A program made the translations under genes and the position numbers. Source: an uncultured Pelagibacteraceae bacterium (lineage in GTDB: Bacteria; Pseudomonadota; Alphaproteobacteria; Pelagibacterales; Pelagibacteraceae). Taken from it: DNA of 64,000 nucleotides. This document shows, one piece after another, positions 58,809-64,000 of this stretch. The stretch is taken from positions 23,051 through 87,050 of the forward strand of contig CACBMB010000007.1 of the NCBI GenBank assembly GCA_902540275.1. Direction: 5' to 3'. Under the pieces are notes generated by a model. It ran no database searches and was not told where the DNA came from. It was given only the letters and a program-made list of their open reading frames with translations. The first letter of the stretch is position 1, and the number at the start of each line of letters is the position of its first letter.

Positions 58809-60194
58809 ATGAATGTTTTAAACAGAAATATTACAAATATATTTTTTATATTTATACTTGCCCACTTAATTATATGGACGGCTGTTCCAACTATTACTAA
58901 TAAAAACTTACCCCTGGATGTAATAGAGGCTTTGGCTTGGGGAAGTAATTTAGACTGGGGTTTTAACAAACATCCACCAGGAAGTGCTTTTTTTCCAGAA
59001 ATGTTTTTTCAAATATTTGGAGCGCAAGATTGGGCCTTTTATCTATTAAGTCAAATTTTTGTTGTGATTGCATTTTTTTATGTCTTCAAGCTTTCAAACG
59101 AAATTTTTAAAAATATTAAACTAGGTTTGATTTCTGTTTTATTACTAGAGTCTATTTATTTTTTTAATTTCACTACTCCAGAGTTTAATGTAAATGTCTG
59201 TCAATTACCTTTCTGGTCATTAACTGTTTATTATTCTTGGAAAATTTATAATGCTAAAAATATAAAATTTTTTGATTGTTTTTTAATCGGTTTATTTGGT
59301 GCAATCGGTTTTTTATCAAAATATTTATTTTTGTATTTGTTATTATCGATTGTTGCATTATTCATTTATATAATCTTTGTAAAAAAATTTAAAAAATTTG
59401 ATTTTAAATATCTTATAATAATAGAGGTATTTTTAGTTTTATTGGTACCACATTTAATTTGGTTATTTAATAATGATTTCGTTACTTTGAGTTATGGTTT
59501 AAAAAGAACAAGTTTAGACAGTTCAAGCCTATTTAATCATATTAAATATCCTGGAATATTCTTATTTAAACAAATTGGAACATTAATACCATTTTTGGTA
59601 TTAGGATGGCTAATTATAAATAAATTAAAATTTAAATTAAATTTAAAAGACAAAAAATTAATCTTTTTATTATTTGTTAATTTATTTCCAATATTTTTAA
59701 TTTTGGCTACGTCTATTTTAATGGGATCTAGAATAAGAACAATGTGGATGACACCATTTTATTTATTTTTTGGTGTATTATTTGTTTACATATTTCAATC
59801 TCAAATAAACTTAAAAAAGATAAGATCATTTCTTTATGCTTTTTTATTTTTATTCATATTATCTCCGTCTATTTATTCATACGTTTCTATTTCAGAAAAA
59901 AATAAAAGAACAGATTATTCTGGAAGAGAAATAGCAGAACTAGTTGAGAGAAGATGGAACAAAAATTTTTCTAATGAAATCAAATATGTAGTTGGTGATG
60001 AGTGGCATGCAGGTAATTTATCTTATCATATTTCATCAAGACCCATATGGTTTAGTTCAATTAAAGGTAAAGCTGATAAGTTAGATAAAGAAGGGGGCGT
60101 TGTCTATACTGGTAACGCTGATGTTTTAAAACAAGTATGTCCTGGAATATATGGTAAGATTAGAAAACAAGGTTTTTGTATGATTGGAAATTAA
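58809..60194 (+). CDS. GT39-like membrane glycosyltransferase (PMT/ArnT family)
   Basis: The protein has about ten transmembrane helices (461 residues from the ATG at 58809; a TTG at 58803 is possible) and the family's first periplasmic loop: NKNLPLDVIEALAWG (acidic pair at the catalytic position) and NKHPPGSAFFPEMFF. Such enzymes move a sugar from a polyprenyl-phosphate donor to lipid A or a protein on the periplasmic side. A soluble C-terminal portion (from about residue 380) contains GDEWHAGNLSYHISS. It is first in a four-gene operon with a GT2 that could supply the lipid-linked sugar. Confidence 0.75.
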   Translation: MNVLNRNITNIFFIFILAHLIIWTAVPTITNKNLPLDVIEALAWGSNLDWGFNKHPPGSAFFPEMFFQIFGAQDWAFYLLSQIFVVIAFFYVFKLSNEIFKNIKLGLISVLLLESIYFFNFTTPEFNVNVCQLPFWSLTVYYSWKIYNAKNIKFFDCFLIGLFGAIGFLSKYLFLYLLLSIVALFIYIIFVKKFKKFDFKYLIIIEVFLVLLVPHLIWLFNNDFVTLSYGLKRTSLDSSSLFNHIKYPGIFLFKQIGTLIPFLVLGWLIINKLKFKLNLKDKKLIFLLFVNLFPIFLILATSILMGSRIRTMWMTPFYLFFGVLFVYIFQSQINLKKIRSFLYAFLFLFILSPSIYSYVSISEKNKRTDYSGREIAELVERRWNKNFSNEIKYVVGDEWHAGNLSYHISSRPIWFSSIKGKADKLDKEGGVVYTGNADVLKQVCPGIYGKIRKQGFCMIGN

Positions 60195-60195
60195 G

Positions 60196-61194
60196 ATGTC
60201 TGACCAAATTATTAATTATATTAATAAAACACCTAAAGCTGAATTGCATCTCCATATTGAAGGAAGTTTAGAGCCTGAATTGATGTTTAAGTTATCTAAA
60301 CGTAACAAGGTTGAGATTCCATTCAGATCAGTTGAGGAGATAAAATCTGCTTATAATTTTACAAATCTAGATTCATTTTTAAAAATTTATTATGAGGGAT
60401 CTAAAGTTTTAATTAATGAAGAAGATTTTTTTGATCTAACTTGGGAATATATTTTAAGATGCAAGGAAGATAATATTGTCCATACCGAAATTTTTTTTGA
60501 TCCTCAGTCGCATTTAGTAAGAGGAGTTAGTTTTGATAAAATAATTAATGGTATTGATAAAGCTTTAAGAAAAGCTGAAAAAAAATTTAATATTTCTTCT
60601 AAAATTATAATGTGTTTTTTAAGACATTTAGACGAAGATTCATGTTTTGAAGTACTAAAAGAAGCATGTAAATATAAAGATAAGATTATCGGTGTAGGTT
60701 TGGACTCATCTGAAAAAGGAAATCCTCCAACAAAATTTAAGTCATTATTTGAAAAAGCTATGGAAGAGGGTTTTCTAACAGTTGCACATGCTGGTGAAGA
60801 AGGTCCACCAGAATATATTTGGGATAGTATTAATTTATTAAAGGTAAAAAGGATTGATCATGGTGTTAAATGTCTTAGAGATGAGAAGTTGGTAAATAGA
60901 TTAAAAAAAGATCAAATTCCATTAACCGTATGTCCACTATCTAATATTAAGTTATGTGTTTTTGATAAATTAGAAAATCACAATTTAAAACAAATGTTAG
61001 ATAAAGGCTTAAGAGCAATGGTGAATTCAGATGATCCTGCATATTTTGGTGGTTACTTAAATAAAAATTTAATTGATACTGCAAATGCTCTAAATTTAGA
61101 ATTAAATCACATAAAAATATTGATTGAGAATTCCTTTAAATCATCTTTCTTGGATGAAAAAACAAAGAATGAATGGTTGAAAAAGATTAATTGA
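60196..61194 (+). CDS. Adenine/adenosine deaminase
   Basis: Zinc amidohydrolase for purine salvage. From the ATG at 60196 there are 332 residues with AELHLHIEGSLEPELMF (metal H18 and H20), the FFDPQSHLVRG strand, VAHAGEEGPPEYIWDSI (metal His and catalytic Glu), RIDHGVKCL, and MVNSDDPAYFGG. The FDPQ and GLDSSEKGNPPTKF segments match the adenine deaminase (Aah1-like) branch more than mammalian-type adenosine deaminase. It starts 1 nt after the GT39-like stop and its stop overlaps the GT2 start (TGATG). Confidence 0.85.
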   Translation: MSDQIINYINKTPKAELHLHIEGSLEPELMFKLSKRNKVEIPFRSVEEIKSAYNFTNLDSFLKIYYEGSKVLINEEDFFDLTWEYILRCKEDNIVHTEIFFDPQSHLVRGVSFDKIINGIDKALRKAEKKFNISSKIIMCFLRHLDEDSCFEVLKEACKYKDKIIGVGLDSSEKGNPPTKFKSLFEKAMEEGFLTVAHAGEEGPPEYIWDSINLLKVKRIDHGVKCLRDEKLVNRLKKDQIPLTVCPLSNIKLCVFDKLENHNLKQMLDKGLRAMVNSDDPAYFGGYLNKNLIDTANALNLELNHIKILIENSFKSSFLDEKTKNEWLKKIN

Positions 61195-62063
61195 TGAAAA
61201 TCAAAATTTTAATTCCAGTATATAATGATTGGCAATCAACGTTTAAATTAATTGACGAAATCAATGGTTTATCGATTGATCCAAAATTTCAAATTTCTAT
61301 AATCATAGTTAATGACGCTTCAAATCATGATCGTCCAAATAATGAAAAAGATTACGAAAATTTTCAATCTTTAAAAATTATCAATATGAAAATAAATCAA
61401 GGTCACGCAAGATGTATTGCTACTGGATTAAAATATATTTATCAAAAAGAAGAATTTGATTATATTATACCTATGGATGGAGATGGAGAAGATAGACCAG
61501 AAGAAATAAAAGAATTTTTAAACAAAATAGATGAATCTAATGGTAGAGCTATTATAGGACAAAGAGTAAAAAGATCAGAAGGTCTCATTTTTAAAATTTG
61601 TTATCAAATGCATAAATTAATTACTTTAACTTTTACAGGTAAATCGATTAGATTTGGAAATTATACTTGCTTACCAAAAACTATTGTTGAAAAAATGATT
61701 AACGAAAAAGCTACATGGAATAGTTTTTCTGGCTCTTTAACAAAACTAGAGAAAGATTTATTACCAATACCGTCTAGTAGAGGTCCAAGATATTTTGGAC
61801 CTTCGAAAATGAGTTTTTTTAACCTATTAAAACATTCTCTTTCAATTATAAGTGTTTTTAGAAAAACAGTTTTGATCCGTTCAGCTTTATTTATAATCAT
61901 TTATATTTTGATAATAAAAAGCAATGCATCCGTTATTACGGCAATACCTTTAATGTTATTATTGATAATGATTTATTCAATTTCAAGTTTAGCTTTAAGA
62001 GAAAATATGGATGAGTTTGATAAAGCTTTGTCTAATATAAATGATATAGAGAAAGTTAAATGA
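61194..62063 (+). CDS. Family 2 glycosyltransferase (polyprenyl-phosphate sugar synthase-like)
   Basis: The 289-residue protein (ATG at 61194) has a GT-A domain, opening KIKILIPVYNDWQSTFKLID, with IIVNDAS (nucleotide binding), NQGHARCIATGLKYI, and the metal-binding DGDGEDRPEEIKEFL. The C-terminus carries two transmembrane helices (about 225-270). This layout matches enzymes that load sugars onto polyprenyl phosphate (DPM1/ArnC type), a natural partner for the GT39-like protein three genes earlier. It overlaps the adenine deaminase and the following lyase-like gene by a few bases each. Confidence 0.85.
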   Translation: MKIKILIPVYNDWQSTFKLIDEINGLSIDPKFQISIIIVNDASNHDRPNNEKDYENFQSLKIINMKINQGHARCIATGLKYIYQKEEFDYIIPMDGDGEDRPEEIKEFLNKIDESNGRAIIGQRVKRSEGLIFKICYQMHKLITLTFTGKSIRFGNYTCLPKTIVEKMINEKATWNSFSGSLTKLEKDLLPIPSSRGPRYFGPSKMSFFNLLKHSLSIISVFRKTVLIRSALFIIIYILIIKSNASVITAIPLMLLLIMIYSISSLALRENMDEFDKALSNINDIEKVK

Positions 62064-62899
62064 CAAAAATAATTTTATTAGTGATTTTTATATTTTTTTC
62101 ATTTTCTGGAATAGTATTTTCAGACAATCATAAAACTAATTTTAAAGATATAAAAGGTTATAAGGAACAATTTCTTTCAATGTCTGAAAAAAAAGTAAAT
62201 AGAATTAAAGAAGTTAAAGCGTCAGATGGTTTTCCTGTTTATGAGGGAAAAACAAGTATTCAAGTTACCGTCAACAGAGAAGATGCAGGCTGCGGAAAAG
62301 GTAAAGCACAAACAACACAAATTCAATGCGATGGTAAAGGCAATAGAAGTAGACAAGAAATACACCTAGGGGATATGAGATTGAAAAACAAAGAACATAT
62401 ATTTGAATATGCAGTTTATTTTGATGAAAGTTATGAACCTTTAGAGAAAGGTGCGGTAGTTATAATTGGTCAAATGCATACTGACAATAAAGCTAAAGGA
62501 TGCCATAGCTGTTGTCATTTTTGGGCTCAAGATTTTAAATATAAAGGTGAACATTATTACAGTTGGGCAAGTAAAGCAGCTTATTCATCAGAACCTGTTA
62601 TAATTGGAAAAATTGAGGACTTAAAAGGGAAGTGGACACATTTAAAATTTCATGTGCTTTGGAAACTTGATGAAACTGGAAGATTTAAAATTTTTAAAGA
62701 TAATGAGGTTATAGCTGATCTTAAGAATATAAAAACCTTAGCTGATACTTGTACAGGGGGTTATATGAAATTTGGAATTTATAGACATCGAACTATTGGT
62801 TATTGGAATTCTGATTGGGAAAGCTTACCAGATCAAAGAGTCTACTTAGATAGCATCGTATTTAGAAAACCAAAAAAAGAAGAAAAATTTAAAAAATAG
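62060..62899 (+). CDS. Secreted polysaccharide-lyase-like protein (heparin lyase I fold)
   Basis: The 279 residues begin with a signal peptide (IILLVIFIFFSFSGIVFS, about 4-21). The rest resembles the beta-jelly-roll heparin lyase I/PL7-20 group: GKTSIQVTVN, SRQEIHLGDMRLKNKEHIFE, a central YAVYFDESYEP strand, WTHLKFHVLWKLDETGRFKI and YMKFGIYRHR near the C-terminus. Two Cys-rich patches (DAGCGKGKAQTTQIQCDG; GCHSCCHFWAQ) are unusual and suggest disulfides or a bound metal. It overlaps the GT2 gene as ATGA. A polysaccharide substrate is inferred from the fold only. Confidence 0.65.
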   Translation: MTKIILLVIFIFFSFSGIVFSDNHKTNFKDIKGYKEQFLSMSEKKVNRIKEVKASDGFPVYEGKTSIQVTVNREDAGCGKGKAQTTQIQCDGKGNRSRQEIHLGDMRLKNKEHIFEYAVYFDESYEPLEKGAVVIIGQMHTDNKAKGCHSCCHFWAQDFKYKGEHYYSWASKAAYSSEPVIIGKIEDLKGKWTHLKFHVLWKLDETGRFKIFKDNEVIADLKNIKTLADTCTGGYMKFGIYRHRTIGYWNSDWESLPDQRVYLDSIVFRKPKKEEKFKK

Positions 62900-62903
62900 A
62901 AGT

Positions 62904-64000
62904 CTAAATTTTTATTCTTGGCAACGAATAAAAATCAGCAGTATCTATTTTAGAAGAATATTGTCTTCGCATATTCCATCTTTTATGAACCCCAGCACTT
63001 GCAAGACTTAAAGTAGATCTTCCATATCTATAATTAGTATTATCGATTGAGCGCATTAAACTTTTTATTTTTTCATCTTTTTCTGATGAAAATAAATTTT
63101 TCCTACCATCATCATTACGCAGCCCTGTGAGCATCACACCTGTTTTTTGATAACGATAACCATTTTTGAAAATACTTTCTAAAATTGAAATTGCAGTTTT
63201 AACTGTTTCAATACTATTGTTTGTTGCAATTGGAAAATCGATTGTTTTTGCATTTGAATAATAACCGTAATCTCTTTGAAAAGGACTAGTTCTAACAAAT
63301 ACCGTAATTGCTTTCGCAACTAAAGACTCAGATCTAATTTTTTCAGATGCATTTAAACAATAGTTTGCAACTGCTTCTTTTAGTTCTTGAAACTTTTCAA
63401 TTCTTTTACCGAAAGATCTTGAAACCACACAACTTTTTCTTTTTGTTTGTGTGGTTTCTAAATTGATACAAGGAATGCCTCTAAGCTCCATTGCAGTTCT
63501 AGAACTTAAAACATTAGAACATTTTTTAATCCAAGTATTAGATTTATTCTTAAGTTGCTTTGCATTATAAATTCCATTTTTTTGATAAAATTTTGTAAGT
63601 TGCCTACCAACACCCCATATATCATTGATTTCAACTTTTTCTAAAATTGGATCTAAATTTTCTATGCTAATTAAGCTAACAACACCTGATTGTTTTTTCT
63701 TTGCAATATGATTTGCTACTTTGCTTAAAGTTTTAGTTTTAGCAATGCCAATACTAGTTGGGATACCAGTCCATTGTAGAACTGTTTCTCTAATTTCTCT
63801 TCCAACTTTTTCAACTTCAGAGTCTGGAAAATTAGATAAATTTATAAATGCCTCATCAATTGAGTAAACTTCTATTTCTGTATTAAATCTTTTAAGAGTT
63901 CTCATTACTCTTCTAGACAAATCTCCATATAAAGAATAATTTGATGAAAAAACTTCAACTTTATTTTTAACAATGATATCTTTTGCTTTAAAATAGGGTT
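62904..64000 (-). CDS. umuC: Y-family DNA polymerase subunit UmuC (5' end beyond window)
   Basis: Error-prone translesion polymerase of the SOS response. The frame is open to the right edge: before the internal TTG at 63920 the residues run PYFKAKDIIVKNKVEVFSSN, the conserved UmuC start region, so the true start lies past 64000. Visible motifs are the catalytic YSIDEAFINLS, PTSIGIAKTKTLSKVANHIA, the thumb HhH GVGRQLTKFY, the little finger domain and the DUF4113 tail (YRYGRSTLSLASAG, RRQYSS). Its umuD partner would be expected just outside the window. Confidence 0.93.
   Translation of the reverse strand, partial: PYFKAKDIIVKNKVEVFSSNYSLYGDLSRRVMRTLKRFNTEIEVYSIDEAFINLSNFPDSEVEKVGREIRETVLQWTGIPTSIGIAKTKTLSKVANHIAKKKQSGVVSLISIENLDPILEKVEINDIWGVGRQLTKFYQKNGIYNAKQLKNKSNTWIKKCSNVLSSRTAMELRGIPCINLETTQTKRKSCVVSRSFGKRIEKFQELKEAVANYCLNASEKIRSESLVAKAITVFVRTSPFQRDYGYYSNAKTIDFPIATNNSIETVKTAISILESIFKNGYRYQKTGVMLTGLRNDDGRKNLFSSEKDEKIKSLMRSIDNTNYRYGRSTLSLASAGVHKRWNMRRQYSSKIDTADFYSLPRIKI

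Overview
This is a 64 kb, AT-rich (roughly 30% GC by eye), densely packed chromosomal segment of a streamlined marine alphaproteobacterium, almost certainly a SAR11 / Candidatus Pelagibacter-type organism. The support is a proteorhodopsin followed by a ferredoxin and a ferredoxin reductase, alphaproteobacterial gene orders (carA-yqeY-dnaG-rpoD; lpxC-bamD-ligA), near-zero intergenic spacing with many ATGA-type overlaps, and no insertion sequences, prophage or CRISPR. No stretch above about 300 bases lacks a gene once the RNase P RNA is counted.

Layout. 1-5.4 kb (minus strand): a coupled operon uvrB, a FolM-like pteridine reductase, an alpha/beta hydrolase, folB and uvrC (cut by the window edge). 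5.4-9.5 kb: aspartate-type aminotransferase, thioredoxin reductase, an ELM1-family protein with a 2OG-Fe(II) oxygenase, and a small membrane protein. 9.5-18.4 kb: carB/carA, then yqeY-dnaG-rpoD and two tRNAs. One of these, tRNA-Val(GAC), has a strikingly non-canonical elbow. 18.4-21 kb: mlaA-mlaC lipid transport genes, a peptidoglycan amidase and the RNase P RNA.

21.1-42 kb: a large, rearranged cell-wall and division (dcw) cluster: mraZ, ftsZ, rsmH, ftsL, ftsI, a murE-murF fusion, mraY, murD, ftsW, murG, murC, murB, ddl, ftsQ, a 234-residue protein in the ftsA slot, lpxC, bamD and ligA. ftsZ has moved from its usual place after ftsA to the head of the cluster. The protein in the ftsA slot looks like FtsA domains 1A/1C plus a C-terminal amphipathic tail, without the ATP-binding half. 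MraZ operator repeats overlap a promoter in front of mraZ.

42-55 kb: housekeeping genes (pepP, uvrD, an AsmA-like protein, fumC, a MazG-like NTP pyrophosphatase, a sugar dehydrogenase-like protein, ygfZ, a dihydroorotase-like amidohydrolase, an SMR transporter and a propionyl/acetyl-CoA synthetase). 55-58 kb: blue-type proteorhodopsin with its own leader hairpin and terminator, then ferredoxin, FNR and GST. 58-58.7 kb: dksA followed by two unannotated, translationally coupled small membrane proteins. 58.8-62.9 kb: a four-gene operon (GT39-like, adenine/adenosine deaminase, GT2 and a secreted polysaccharide-lyase-like protein). The window ends inside umuC.

The best candidates for something under-described are the mini-FtsA with relocated ftsZ, the degenerate-elbow tRNA-Val, and the dksA-linked small membrane proteins.
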